Shown here: positions 34,871 through 54,809 of the stretch, piece after piece
Layout: each line of letters starts with the position of its first letter
Position numbering within the stretch: the first letter of the stretch is position 1
Translations under genes and position numbers: made by a program
Notes under the pieces: generated by a model
The model's input: the letters and a program-made list of their open reading frames with translations, nothing else
Told to the model about the DNA's origin: nothing
Databases searched by the model: none
From: Rotaria socialis
Taxonomy: Eukaryota; Rotifera; Eurotatoria; Philodinida; Philodinidae
Assembly (NCBI GenBank): GCA_905331475.1
Contig: CAJNYU010001441.1
Span: 124,001-188,000, forward strand
Reading direction: 5' to 3'
Length of the DNA: 64,000 nt

Positions 34871-37520
34871 GCTGTTTGAAATTATAAATACAAATTTCTT
34901 CAACTGACAAGCTATATATATATATATATATGCTGTATTGCTTGTGTGTTTTGTCTCTGAGATTATTCAGTTAGATTAAAATAATGAACTTTCTCGATAA
35001 GAAGGTTTACAGATCATTCAAATAGTATGATAAAAATCCATTGCACGCACTACACTACTAAATATATATGCTCTTACCGTGTTATACTGACCTATATTTC
35101 CGATCATTTTTCTTAACTTATCTATATGATTTGATGAAATTCCAACGGAATTCTGCGCATCTTAGATAAAAAAATATGTTACTCTCTCACGTTCTCTTTG
35201 AATAGTAGGTGTTCGCATACAAATTGATCGACAATCGTGCAATCATTATTACTATGATGTTCAGAAATAATTTTTATTTTGAGAAAAGGCGTTTTCAACA
35301 GTGACATCGCTCTCCTCTCGAGCGTTTCACTGAATTTTTTGTTCGGCGAATGTAGCATCTTTAAGAACCTGGATAATCAAATTAGCAACTGAGATTGTGT
35401 CTATAAATAACTTTTAGAGTTATGATAAAAATGTGAATGAGTTTATAAGCTTATTATTAATGAAATGACATTCTGTTGCAAAAGAGGCTGAAGGAGATGT
35501 TTCTTGTAAAATTAAAATAGTTTATAGAAGAGAAATCCGCATTTTTGTTTGCTGACATCATAATTGGATGATGAAGGTTTCAAGAAGCGAAGATGACCCT
35601 AAAACAAATATATCGTAATAGGCTCATGTGAAATGCAATAAAATATTTGGGAATAAATCTCTCCTGTTTCTTTCTTCTCATAGAATATTTTCTATATACC
35701 AACGGCAGTTTCTTTTCAACGTTAATTACACACATATGCGCGTTAAAGTATACATGTGATCCAATATTTGTTTTTGATTTTAGATCAATATTATTATTAA
35801 TAAGATTGTAAAATTTGTTTCTTATTCTATATGATTGTGGTTTTATTCGTAAATATTCCGTCTCTACTAGTAATAGTGTAGAGAAAGATGATTTGATGGA
35901 TTTCACGTTTATTGAAATTCTTAAACCAACTTTCAATCATACTCGAGCTATTTAGTCAAATCATGCAAAAAGAAACCTTTTTTGTTGCTACTAAACTTGA
36001 GTAATCAATCATGAGTGTAATTCTCCTCATTTCAAATGTAAATAGAACTTCGATTAAAGAAAAATGCCAACTAGCTCTTTTTTTTATTACATTGACTTTA
36101 TTGGCTTGTAAATCGATTTCATAACCTTAATGATTGAATTGTTTTCCTGATGAAATCAACATGTGATCTTTATCAATTATCAAAATGTTGGCGAAGTCGA
36201 GCATTTCGATCAGAGTTGTACCTAGTCAAATATCAAATTTCTTTTTACAAATTAAAATTCAAAAAATAATATTATTTACCACGGATTATTTCCTACTGAA
36301 TTTTTATTAATGAAGCTAATTTCAATATCAATAAACGTTGACGCACTGAAAACATCGATTAGGATTTAATGTCTTGAATATATCTTCTTACAATCGAAAA
36401 ACAAGATAAGAACTGAAAAAAGAGTGATCTTATTTTTTCATCATTTAAAACCCAATAATGCCATTAAGATTGCTTAATTTCTCATTAGCATTTTGCTTGT
36501 ATTAAGTCGTCGGTGACGAACATGTAATGGAAATGAAAATTTAGTTTGTCAATGAATAGTATCAAGTGCGTAATTCATTTATTTAACTATTCAAAAAACA
36601 TTCAAACAAGTAAGAATTTCTTTCATCGCAGAAGAAAAATTAACTCCAGCAACATATTCATGGGTTGATCCGTATCCAACGAACATGTAAAGTACGTTAA
36701 ACACTCATGGAAGAAGGAAAAAAATTTGATAAATGACCGATTTTTCTTGTCTAATGTGTTACGAAAAAAATATACATTACTATAACTTTCGATAGATCAC
36801 AATCGAAAACAAACTTAGCCGTCATTTGCTTTTGTCAATGAATTTTCTCACAGTCTCATTACAATACTTGGCGTGATATGCGCGAGACCTTTTACTTTTT
36901 TTTCTCGTCGATAAGTAAAATGATTGTTTAACAAGATGCACTATTTTCCTCTTCTATATTATTAAAAAATAATTGGCTTTTTTGTGTATGCCTCAGTCAT
37001 TTTTATCATCTTTAGTTTCGGTTGAAATCAATGACCGGATTGACTATATTTTCGTCTCCTTGAATATAATTGAAATAACTGTGAGGAGACATAATTGACT
37101 ATTTCAATTTCTTTACATATGCAATTAAAATTTATTAAATATAAGCTGTTACAAAAAAGAGAGAGAAGTTTATTTTATTATTTGGTTTCATTTTCAACAT
37201 CTACTACAGTTACTTCAATTAAAAACTACACGAACATTCACGACGACAATACGGTTACAATTAGAAGGAATAAAAATAAAAAATTCAAGGACAAGACTCA
37301 TTCAAGCAACACATTCTCTTAAAATGAATAAAAAGAAATCTGTTGAAACTGTTGCAAAAAGAAATGAAAGGAAAAAAAATTGAGGAAAAAGGTCACTAAG
37401 GAAAAAAATAGCAATACATAAAACACGCGCATACAACGGCATTGTTGTTGTTGTTTTTCATTCGACTATATTAATTAATTCTCTTTTTGCTAAAAATATT
37501 TGACATACGGAAGAAGAATT
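34871..37520. other. Gene-free AT-rich region
   Basis: Contains a (TA)n microsatellite at about 34915-34931. The minus frame 35580-35936 (118 codons) has no recognisable domain or exon partners. Nothing else is supported. Confidence 0.4.
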
Positions 37521-38828
37521 TTATATATCTCCAGCTTGTCGTGATGTGGTTTTTGGTGGATCTTTAACATAGATTTGAAAACGTGTTAGAGCACGACCAC
37601 TTTTCTTATCAAAATGAATATTTCGACCGTATACACGACACATAACATTGATTAAAACGTTTGGTTTTGGTTTCAGGAATTGAACCCAAATATATGGTGC
37701 TTGATAAACATCTTGACGATTGACTTTACCTCTACAAAAACATTCCAACATATCAATCTATTGATAAGAGACAAATCTTCTATCATACTCGTAAGGAAAC
37801 CAGTCAGTGGACAATGAACCACATTGTCTATCTTCGCCATCTTCCGAGTAATATGTAATGTCTCCAATATTGTCCTCATCAGCAGGATACTACAAGAAAA
37901 AAAGAATTATTTTACGTTTTTTGTTTTCTAAGTTACGAAATAAAATAATGACCTCTCCCTGACAATGGATGCTAACAGCATTGGCTTTTTTATTACATGG
38001 CGGTTTGTGAGTTTCTTCATCTTCTAGTGTTGTACCTGGAATTGGCTGAAAGCCGACGATCTAATACAAAAAAAAGAAAGATTAATGTGCTCAATATTTT
38101 TGTTTTTTTAATTAGTTTTACTTTATTCATTTTAACAAGTACACATGGTTGTCCAGCTGCATAGCCATATTGAGTATTATTTTGGCATCGATTTTGACTG
38201 ATATCGAATTTTCCGGATTTTTTACTAGCTGGTTTACGTTCATTGTAGTATTCTTTTTCTTCAGCTGTATTTTGTTTCCAATAAACTAATTAAAATTTTG
38301 GTTTTTAGAAGAAACACAATAGAACCATAATTACTGATTGAACTTACAAATTTGAAGATATTGATCAAGACTTTTAGCATTTGGATTTGGCTCATCTTTA
38401 GGAGCAGTCTTATCAATGAAAATTAAATTCTTATCTGGATCTGGTTGTGGTCGAAAGCCAAGACCTAAACAAAGTAATTAGAAAAAAAAAGTATATTTTT
38501 TTTTCAAAGCAAATATTTATACCGGGTGTTAATGGATTTGATCGAGTAGCCATACGTGATGATTCGTCATAATATCTTGGACGATCCCGGGGCGATAATG
38601 CCATAAAAACAGCTAACATTGCACAAAAAAAACCGGCCAATCCAAGATAAAAGAAGAAGTAAAAAACACCTAATTTGGCTATTAAAAAAAAGAACAACAC
38701 ACAATAAACATATCGTTGAATTAATTTTTCGTTTAAAATTTACTCCATCCAGCTCCGTCTCGACCAAGGAATTGTCTTTTTTTTGGATCGTATAAAGCAT
38801 TCATAAGACCAGAAAATCGTCCAGGCAT
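37521..38828 (-). CDS. ATP1B: Na+/K+-ATPase beta subunit
   Basis: Seven minus-strand exons: 38828-38744, 38678-38523, 38464-38348, 38285-38122, 38060-37953, 37889-37789, 37731-37521 (313 aa). A short cytosolic N-terminus (FLGRDGAGW) precedes one transmembrane helix (VFYFFFYLGLAGFFCAMLAV). The ectodomain has the family landmark YGYAAGQPCVLVKMNK, then PPCNKKANAVSIHCQGE, ITYYSEDG and FPYEGKVNRQDVYQAPYIWV. Paired Cys (Cys in NRC/QPC, PPC/HC and later QC/MC) match the three conserved disulfides. The beta subunit folds and delivers the catalytic alpha subunit to the plasma membrane. The last intron has an in-frame TAG if retained, so the 57-nt intron is required. The SERCA gene lies divergently about 2.3 kb away, which is a proximity of related function, not an operon. 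Confidence 0.93.
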
Positions 38829-41146
38829 GTTGATATCCTTACTGTGAGTAGTGTATAATACTTATCTAGAAGAAGAAAAAAACAACTTGTTTCTCCGATG
38901 GTGATCTGATTTCTTGTTTCTTTTTTTGCCTCAAACAACTATTCACGATAATAAAAAAAAAAAGTAATTCTACGCATGCTGAATTAGAAAAAAAAGAAAA
39001 AGAAAGGTATTTTATCTTGGTGCATTACGATCGACTGCATACAGTTTATCATGCAAAAAAAACCGAAAGAAATGATTTGTTTCTCTTCTTACACGTAAAG
39101 CTGCACTATGAAAAAACTGTTTTTCTTTCATTAGAAAGGGCATTGATTCTATCGGTTGGTTGTTATTCTCTTTGGAAAGAAAAAAAGCTCCGGCGTCGAG
39201 GAATAAAAAAAGAAAGAAAAGTTTTACACATTCTTATTCGTATCTATATTTCAATGATCAATAAGGAAAAATGAAAATAAAAATAAAAATAAAAATAAGA
39301 ACGAATGTAGGGAATATTCAAGGTTATATAAGTTTATGATGTCAGAAGAAAAAACGTTCAAGGTCAAATATCATGTCTGCAAGAGGATTTTTGTCTCAAA
39401 AAAAAAATAACTATCTGCCATCGTAGACTTTTCCTATTGTTTATAGTGTTCTTTCCTTTTCTGATTGGCTATAGGAGGCTAGTAAGACTATTGATGCCAT
39501 GACTTAGCGACCTCTGATGAATTCAATGAAGCCGAGAGAGAATAAGTACTTTTTTTTGAATACGAATGGCGAAGAAATTTTACAATCATTTTTATTTCAT
39601 TACTTTAAGAATGCACCAAAACTTGCGAACGAATGCTTTCTATGCCTTTTGCATATTGACTCTTGCTATCGAGCCTTCAATGTTTGCACAATATCAAAGT
39701 TATAAAATCGATAAGATCGATTATGGAATTTGTTTTCAACCATTGACTATTTGAATGACATCATCAAAATTGATATTTAAAGGTAATCTTTAATCGACGT
39801 AGAAGACATATGCACGTGTGTAATCGAAATGTATGAATCCTTGTAAATCACATAATCATTCAGCGAAAGTCAAAAAGTTATTTGAAACATTGAGTCTACC
39901 TCAGATTATATTTCGATCTGGCCATCGTGCCAAATCATATACATATATATATATATATATGATTGTTTATTCGAAACAATGTCTCTTGTATTTAGTTTAA
40001 CTTGCACCCTCATAAGATAAGGCAACTGTTTTATTGACGAGTTCGTAGTTCAAAAAACGTTGCCATCATTTTCACAAGTATATATTTTTTTTCTCTTTCA
40101 TGATCGAAATCAATTGTGGTAGTATGATTCCCAAGTTAATTCTAATTCAGATCGGATATTAATTTATCTTGCAAAAATAGTAGAGATCAACGACGGAAAC
40201 GTCTTTATCCCGAATTATATTGATAGATGAAAAAGAAGAAGAAGAGAAGATCATTGATTTATTACACTCAAGATTCGGAGCTAGATTCTCTGGCATCCAT
40301 TAGAATTGGCACAATATATTTTTTTCTCGTATTTTGATATACTAATTTTCCCTTGATACATTGCATTCAATTTATTTGTATTAGACTACTGCATTTGGAC
40401 GCAACGCTTGAGAAGGGCAAATGGGTAATTATTATATGAATAAAACCGTGATGAGAATATTCGTAATCATTTTCTAATCAATATAAAAAAAAGGTGAAGA
40501 AAGTATCACTCTTACTATTCATATTATCGAGTATAAGTACTGCATCATAAAAATCGTATTATTTAGTCAAAAAATATTCTTTTTTAGTTAACGATCGAAA
40601 ACATGAATCAAAGTTAGATTCTGCTAATGTAATTTGTCGATTAAAAGAATATATATTTTGACATTTGACGAATAAATCATCTATTAAAGTGAGGCGTATA
40701 AAAATTAGTACTTTCCTCTACGAGAAAAATAGTCTACTGAAATAGAACCAAACGCAGACTAAGTAAAACCGTTCAGTTTCTTATAATTGTTTGCTCATAT
40801 AAGCTTTATCTAGAAATTGCACTTGAGCGCCCTCTATTGTTCTTTTTTATCTGTTTATCAAAATTGGCATCTATTAAAATTTTTTCTTCGACAATAAAAT
40901 ATTAGGAGCCAAAAATCATAGATCGCTTTTCTCTTTTTATGCACGATTTCGAATATGATTGGTGTAGAACATTCTTATCGATTCTCGCACGGATATTCCA
41001 GGCGATCGACACGCCTAACTACATAATGCATCGTTTTTCTACGCGCACTCCATGCCTGCATGTTGAGTTATTTTGTTGAATTTCATGAATCACTTGAGTG
41101 CCTTTCAATTCTTTTCTCAATGGTTGTCATGTTTGTCTAGATAGTA
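38829..41146. other. Divergent intergenic region between Na/K-ATPase beta and SERCA
   Basis: About 2.3 kb between two divergently transcribed pump genes; promoters of both must lie here. A (TA)n tract sits at about 39944-39961 and an AAAAATAAAAAT-type run at about 39270-39298. Open frames at 39017-39274 and 39517-39754 have no domain character. Confidence 0.45.
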
Positions 41147-46201
<5,055 letters not shown>

Positions 46202-46969
46202 AAGAAGATTTTATTTTCGAATAAATTGTCCGACGGTGATCTTTTTTCCATGTGGATAAAAACAGATGTGTAAAAAAAGATCAATTTATAGAACTTACAA
46301 TTAATTATCATTCTATTACGATAATTCCCTACCCGTTTGTTCTATTTCTATATAGACTATTCATGTTAGAATAGAACATTAATACCATTTTCTTTTTTTT
46401 TCTTGTCTGGCTCATGTGTTAAAAGTTTAATTTGTAATAGATTTTTTTTGTTCTTTTCTTTTTGATAACATGACCCTGAAATATATGCAGTTGTTTAACT
46501 TCTTTTCCTGTAAAAGTTTTTTTTTCTTTCTTTACACTATTTTTCTCCTATTTCTCTCTCTCTCTCTCTCTCTCTCTTGGCCTTACATTTGCAAACATAC
46601 CTGTTGTTTTGCTGATGGCAACAGTTCTTTGTTGTCCCTGTATTTGTTCTTTCTCTTTTTGGAATACAAACACACGAGTCATGTGTTCAATCTTTTTCTC
46701 TATAATCAATTTAGTAAGATACAAGTAGCTATAAAGCTTCAATCGATGTTGGGTTAGATCAAGAAGATGACCTATATAATCATAATAATACTAAAGTATC
46801 GGTAAAGAGGAATGAAAAGAAAATAGCATATCTATGGGCTCAAATGAAATAATGTTTACCTAGGCCGGTATCAAATTCTACGTTTTGTTTTTTAGATAAA
46901 TTTGCTTCTTTAAATTCTTTTTGTTGCTGTGTATTGAATTACAGTTTTCTGAAAAAGAAAAATTTTCCA
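46202..46969. other. Spacer between SERCA and myosin light chain
   Basis: SERCA 3'UTR and intergenic sequence with a (CT)n tract at about 46553-46577. No additional gene. An acceptor-like ACAG at 46941-46944 precedes the light-chain ATG by 25 nt. Confidence 0.5.
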
Positions 46970-47600
46970 ATGGCATCAAGAGCTAAAGCTAAACCGCCAA
47001 AGAAGCGTCAACAACGTGCGACGTCAAATATTTTTGCTATGTTCGATCAATCACAAATTCAAGAATATAAAGAAGCTTTTAATATAATTGATCATGATCG
47101 AGTATAATTAATTGATTTAGATCTTTTTTTTTTATATCATAAGGTCTTTTGTTTTCGTTATTTATTAGGATGGTTTTATCAGTGGTGATGATCTTAAGGA
47201 TATGTTTGCATCATTAGGTTCGTAGAAATTTACTTCAATCGATTTGGAGTAAAATAATTTTTCCTTTTTAGGTAAAGTGGTCACGGATGCTGAAGTTGAT
47301 GCAATGATTCGTGAAGCACCTGGAGATATAAATTTTACAATGTTTTTAACTTTATTTGGCGAAAAACTAACGGGTACCGATCCTGAAGATGTTATTAAAA
47401 ATGCGTTCATGTCATTGGATGAAGATGGTTCTGGTAAAATTTCCGAAGAGCGTTTACGAGATTTGTTAATGGCCATTGGCGACCGATATTCTGACGAAGA
47501 AGTTGATGAATTATTTAAGGAGGCACCAATTAAACATGGTTTATTTGATTATCAAGAATTTGTTAAAATTCTCAAATATGGTCGAAAAGACCAAGACTAA
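46970..47600 (+). CDS. MRLC: Myosin regulatory light chain
   Basis: Three exons: 46970-47101, 47169-47217, 47272-47600 (169 aa). The N-terminus carries the kinase site [17 protein letters not shown], where the Thr-Ser pair corresponds to T18/S19 of smooth/non-muscle light chain. The first EF-hand ([13 protein letters not shown]) keeps the calcium/magnesium loop. Later EF-hands are degenerate ([13 protein letters not shown] is partly conserved; the third loop is not). It binds the myosin II neck and regulates ATPase activity upon phosphorylation by MLCK/ROCK. Length and ends match the family. Adjacent SERCA suggests a loose contractility neighbourhood only. Confidence 0.93.
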
Positions 47601-48870
47601 AAATCTTTCTCTTTCTTTCTTTCTTTTTATTCAGATATTTCAAAAGAAATGTAATGAGTGTTTGATATGCCCCAGTTAGAATCGCAGGGATAAATCTGTT
47701 TTTTCTTCTTCTTTGCTTGCTTATTATATCTTTTTTCCATATTAAACATTCGATAATCTCTTAACTCTTCCATGTACATGTTTATTACTAGATTAGTTAA
47801 TCTCAAATTTTATTGTTTCTTGTTTTTTATTCAGACGAAAATAAAGTGAAAGATAGACATATCATAATATGCAATTATTCTCAATTTTAATGAGAACACA
47901 TAACTTGAAATCCTCTATTTCACAGCTCGTTGCTCTTTAATAAGTACATCGGCAGCCTTGGTCGAAATCATATTTTGAATTACTTTTCTTTGTTGCCCTA
48001 ATAAATGAAACATTAGATTGAGTCAACATTTGTATATCGAGCAATGATTAGTCAAGGTTATCTTTAACATATTGCTCGTGTCAAAGTCATGCAATTAATC
48101 AAGCTCGTAGACATGTTTCAGAAATTTTTTCCATACCGAATGAAATATTTATAATTTTCAAAGGAAATTTCATGTGTAATTGAAGGTATAGGTTGATTGT
48201 TTAACAAAAATGATGGTACCAAATAATTTGCATTACTTATGTTTTTGAGCTTTCTTCTCTGGTTTTCATTCAATGGGGAAAGTTTTTCATCGAAAAATAA
48301 CGCTTGAAATATGGCATAAAGTTGCTACATGTTTTGGTTTTTGTTGTTGTTGAACTGACTCGTATAGTAACATTCAGTATGGAATTATTATTTCATTGAT
48401 TAACTTTGTTATTTTGTTTCGATTTATATTCGAAGACAGTTGGTTCCGTGAAGTACAATAAAAGAACCTAAATGAAGCATTCTTCGCAATTATCATCACT
48501 AAAATAATACGTATGTCGATAAAGTACAATCTAAAAAAAGAGAAAGGCCATATAAATAGCTACAGACATTCTTAATTTATTAAAAACCAGTAGTTTAAAA
48601 TGTTAGTTGTGTCTTCTCCAATCATTGGAGAGTGCAGGGTGCAATATTTTTAAAGGCTGATGCTTACGTATTATGTCTCAAGTATGAGATTTAATGTGTG
48701 TTTTTTAAACGTTTAGCGTAGCTTTCATCATGATTTTATATAATGCTGTCCAGTCGTATGGATTCAGATGTACAAATGTTGTCATTTTGCTTATTTATGA
48801 TGAGAAACGCTTAATTAAATATGCCGATATCACAAGGAATACTGTCATATCATATGCTTATTTTTATCTT
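47601..48870. other. Intergenic region
   Basis: Light-chain 3'UTR then AT-rich DNA. The overlapping frames from 48730 onward feed into the GPCR remnant; before about 48950 they show no conserved segment. Confidence 0.4.
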
Positions 48871-48949
48871 CTCCGCATGTCAAAAAGAGAAATACTTGAA
48901 AAGTATGGTTGAGGAATTAAATTTTCAAAAATCTCCAAGACAAAGAGAA

Positions 48950-49832
48950 TTCACTAAAAGAGTTTTACTAGTGAATGAAAAGAAGCTATTTTTAGAGATG
49001 CTCAGTGAGTTATTCTTTGTTTTGAATTTCTCTGTTGCAATTTTAGTTTCTATGATTGGCATGATCTTTTGTTTTCTTATTTTATTCATCGTTGCCACTA
49101 ATCAATCATGTCAGACAGTAACAAACCCTCTTGCATGTAATACTGCTATCGCAACTGTAAGTTATTTCCTCAACAAGTTCATCACATCGTTTTATGGTTT
49201 TCGTGAAGAGACTGGACAATCAATCAACCAACCATTTGTATCGTGTTTACTGGCGTAAGATTTTTCTGAACTGGATTCTCTCGCTGCTATACTATGATTG
49301 AGTGTGCCATTTTGATTTGATAATAGCTATATCTTCGAAGAACAGTCACGCCTGTGCACACTTACAACTCAAACATTCACAGGATCGGCGTATATTATAA
49401 ATGAGTGAATTTGCGTGTCCACTCAGTATTGATATCATCATTTATAGGTCAATCTTTCTTCATGCTAGATTATCTCGACGAGTGATGCCTTTCACATCAA
49501 ACATCATCAATTCTCGCATGCAAAATCTTGAACGAAAGAGTAAATTTACGCTTAATATGACAATTGTTCTATTCATTTTTTCGTGTAGAGGAACACCTTT
49601 TCTGATTCTTGCTCTTTGTCATGGTGTTAACCCTAGTAGGTTACTACCAGAATCATCTTATCCATTAATTATTCAAGCAATCACAATATCTGTTACTGTG
49701 AAGATGATCATGATATTTTGTACGAACACACAAATGAAGAATATTGGTATTAGCGATGTACACTGCAGAAAAGCACGTGTCACCCTAATTAACAATAGTC
49801 AACGACCGATGATGCGAGAAACCAGATTCTAA
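48950..49832 (+). pseudogene. Rhodopsin-like GPCR pseudogene
   Basis: The first part has a TM1-like helix (FSVAILVSMIGMIFCFLILF) and the TM1-TM2 linker SCQTVTNPLACNTAIA, typical of large invertebrate class-A receptor families. After a possible intron (49257-49326) the frame reads YIFEEQSRLCTLTTQTF, resembling the second extracellular loop, and stops at a TGA near 49404. A third frame (49455-49832) has RRVMPFTSNIINSRMQNLER, TM6 (NMTIVLFIFSCRGTPFLILA) and a TM7-like helix. TM3 and TM4 are missing and several stops and frame changes separate the parts. The DRY and NPxxY motifs are not seen. It is a decayed copy. Confidence 0.6.
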
Positions 49833-51471
49833 AAATGATTGAAACCATAGATATAAACTAGAAAAGTTTTAACGACGAGAAAATGGCGTAGATGGTTCTT
49901 TCGACATATTCTATTGTTCTTGTAACATCTTTCGACTATTTTTGATAATATGATATGATGCCAATTTTTTATCATTACTTATTTTCATGCTGGTAATTCG
50001 ATGCTGAAACGATACACCAGTAACCGATTAGGATCAGTTATTAAAACTGGCCCCTATTGGCGTGTTGAATACTTTTTGTAACATTAAAAAATTCTTTTAT
50101 TCATAAAAATATGGCGTAACATAAAGCCAGAAACAACCTCGAAAAAATAGATTACATGAAAGTAACAGAAGTTTTTATTTAGAAGCCATCTAGATATGAT
50201 AGAAACTTGACCTGTTTTTTAAATATCAAGTGCGCGATCAGAACTATTTGATCGTTGTGGAATAGAAATGATTCATCTGAACGCAATATGAAAATAGATT
50301 TTTTTTGGAGTATTCTGCTTTTTTATTTCAGCTAAACAACTTATCAGTACATGATTACTTAAATTCAAGTAAAAACAATAGAATCCTATTTCTAAAAATG
50401 CTACGAAAAGAAAATCAGTTTTGTTTAGAGAAGTGAACAAGAGCGAAAATCCTCCCAGGCACAATCTGTGTAAAATTACTCAAGGTTTTCAAGAGCTATC
50501 GCGTACTAAGTTTTGTTTTCGAAAATGAATATATCAGCTGTTAGGTATTCTATCGTTTATCTAAGCTGAGACATAGGCAAAACAAAATCTATGCAAACAT
50601 GAGACGGTACGTCACATATAAATTGTAGGATTTGTTTCCGATTATGCTGAAAAGATTTTTTCCTGTATTATGTGCATATAATAAGTAGTTTGAATTCCAT
50701 TGCAAATACTGTGATGTTGCTAGTTAAAATAGTGCGCTAACTTTGTGCTTATTTCTGGATTGGTGGATAATTGAGAGTGATAGGATTGGTTATTGGGATC
50801 CCATCAATGGCTTCACTCATGCATTTCATTGTTTGCTGAACCTGGATTGCGTTTTCACTACAGTAGACATTTGTAAAATTTATTTGTCTTGACTCTTACT
50901 GACTGTATGAATACTTCGATATCTATTGCTCATTACAGTACCCAATAGAATTACTATTCTCTGTCGGTCGGTCGATGTACTGAAATGATGTCCTGTTCAG
51001 CTAGTATTACGCTGGTGGCTATTTATTTCTTTGTTTAACTCTGAATTTATTCTCTGTTGTAATTTTATTCTAGAATAAAATCTTTTATTTATTTCTGAAC
51101 GTAGCAGCTCTCTAACAGATGACTATAAAGAATTTCGATGTGATTCATAGTTTAATGTTATTCGTTTTCGACAACGTATAGATAAATTTCCTTGTGTGTC
51201 TAATTAAATTTTCGTTGAGATTTTATGTTTTATGTTAAAAAAAACATGATTCAGACTGTTGCACAAAATGAAAAGTTTGGAGAGAACTAATCAAATCGTC
51301 CGAATGATACAGTTCCCAAGTTATGTCATGCCCAGAATCTTTAACCGATGGTTTACATTAATAAATTTTAGTTTTTGCTTTGCATTGTATAAACAGACTA
51401 ATTATTTCTCTGTTTTTCAGATTACATCTCTTTTTGTTTTATCATTCTCATAATTTCCCGGTAATCTTGCA
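49833..51471. other. Intergenic region
   Basis: No supported gene; short frames only. An acceptor-like TTTTTCAG at 51413-51420 precedes the RBBP4 ATG by 51 nt. Confidence 0.4.
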
Positions 51472-53345
<1,874 letters not shown>

Positions 53346-53405
53346 TAAAATGTGAAATCTTTGTTGACTAGTTAGATGATGATGTTTAAAATGTTTGAAA
53401 AACAA

Positions 53406-53411
53406 AATAAA
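53406..53411 (+). terminator. RBBP4 polyadenylation signal
   Basis: AATAAA 98 nt after the RBBP4 stop codon. Confidence 0.6.
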
Positions 53412-53717
53412 TCTGTCTTCAATAAGTTGATTTAATCAGAGGAAAATATTTCGACACACAATAATATTCAGTGTGCATTTTATACCCTGACAATTAATCA
53501 TCATTGACGACGATACTAAATTAGTCAATCGTATCATCAGAAAATGTGCTATTTTTGGTAGTTACTTTTTATTTGATCGCTATCACTGAGTAATATTGTA
53601 TCATTAGGTGATATCGTATTGAATCCAACCTCTAAATACGCCGATCTTCTCACAGAAGAGAAAGCGAGAAAAATAACAAATTTCCCTAATAGGTATATAA
53701 GTGTGTTATCATATATA

Positions 53718-54679
53718 CAACGACCGTCAAAATTATCCAATTACCTAAAAAAAGCTTTTTATTTATTCTATATTTGACAAAAAAAACGTGACTGGAGGTT
53801 TGTAACTTTTACCATGTTGTAGACCACAGTTTCTAGTACGTTTGCGTTCAGCTTCATATCAGAAATTCGTGTTGTTGATTTTTTATTAAAATGGGAAAAA
53901 AAAGTATGTCATATATTTCACGCGTCAAAATTATCCGACCACTTGTGTTTTTGTTCTACCTTTACGCTCATCTAAACATAAAGAAAACTTTATGTTACAC
54001 CATTCGAAAAAGCCTAAAAAATAGTGTTTTGAGCAGTCCGCTACGACTTTATGAGTGACCGGCTGTGGACAGACAATTTTTTCTACTAATGATCGGGCAA
54101 ATCCACTGGATAATGCACTGTTAGGAAGAGCATTAAAAACTACATTAGATAAGACGATTAAACGAATACGGTGTGACGCCTAGCTGAGATGACCAGATCT
54201 AAAGTGTACACCAAATGGGTATAGCTGTCCATATATTGCCTCTTTAGCCGGCTGAAAAATCATTTGAAATTTTGAAACAGCTTTTACATTGGTAGCGAAT
54301 TGTTTTCTTTACATACCCTAATTCTAACCATCTGAAACAGATTGCATTCTCAAGGTTGAGAATGAATTTTTCAGCAAATATGACAGAAATAAAAATTCTC
54401 CCATAGCTTGAACAAGAATTTGAATACATATTAAATGAAATAGAAAGTTATTGAATCAGGCTAAACCAGGAATTTAACTTGAAACTCAATGCTGTATTCA
54501 TTGATACATCGTGTGTTAAAATTTCCCTCAGAGTTTATTTATGAAACTGAACGCAAACGTACTAGAAACTGTGGTCTACAACATGGTAAAATTTACAAAC
54601 GTCCAGTCACGTTTTTTCGTCAAATATAGAATAAACAAAAAACGTTTTTTAGGTAGTTGGATAATTTTGACGAACACTG
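53718..54679. mobile_element. Tc1/mariner-like element with about 140-bp inverted repeats
   Basis: Left arm 53718-53857 and right arm 54541-54679 are inverted copies, reading CGTCAAAATTATCCAAYTAC near the tips. TA dinucleotides flank both ends (53716-53717 and 54680-54681), matching Tc1/mariner target choice. A related block GCGTCAAAATTATCC recurs at about 53924, suggesting an inner direct repeat. The interior (about 680 bp) has only short frames; RRLNEYGVTP near 54150 may be a transposase scrap. Non-autonomous. The right end lies 130 bp upstream of the dehydrogenase ATG. Confidence 0.7.
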
Positions 54680-54809
54680 TACGATTACTCTATAACTTTG
54701 CACTTTGGACTCATTGCCTTCAAATAAAAATAATAATTATTATTCTACCGATAAAAGAACATTTATTTTTACCTTTGCTGCATCTGTTATTTATTTGAAA
54801 TTAGAAAAA

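Noticed and set aside
35580-35936. 118-codon minus-strand frame
   Set aside because: No recognisable motif, high Lys/Ile/Tyr as expected from AT-rich DNA, no splice partners.
37741-37788. In-frame TAG in Na/K-ATPase beta suggesting a pseudogene
   Set aside because: A 57-nt GT-AG intron (37788-37732) removes it and restores the family motif FPYEGK.
54705-54809. Upstream in-frame Met for the dehydrogenase
   Set aside because: The extra 35 residues are coded by AT-rich sequence next to the transposon end and would bury the membrane anchor; the ATG at 54810 fits the family better.
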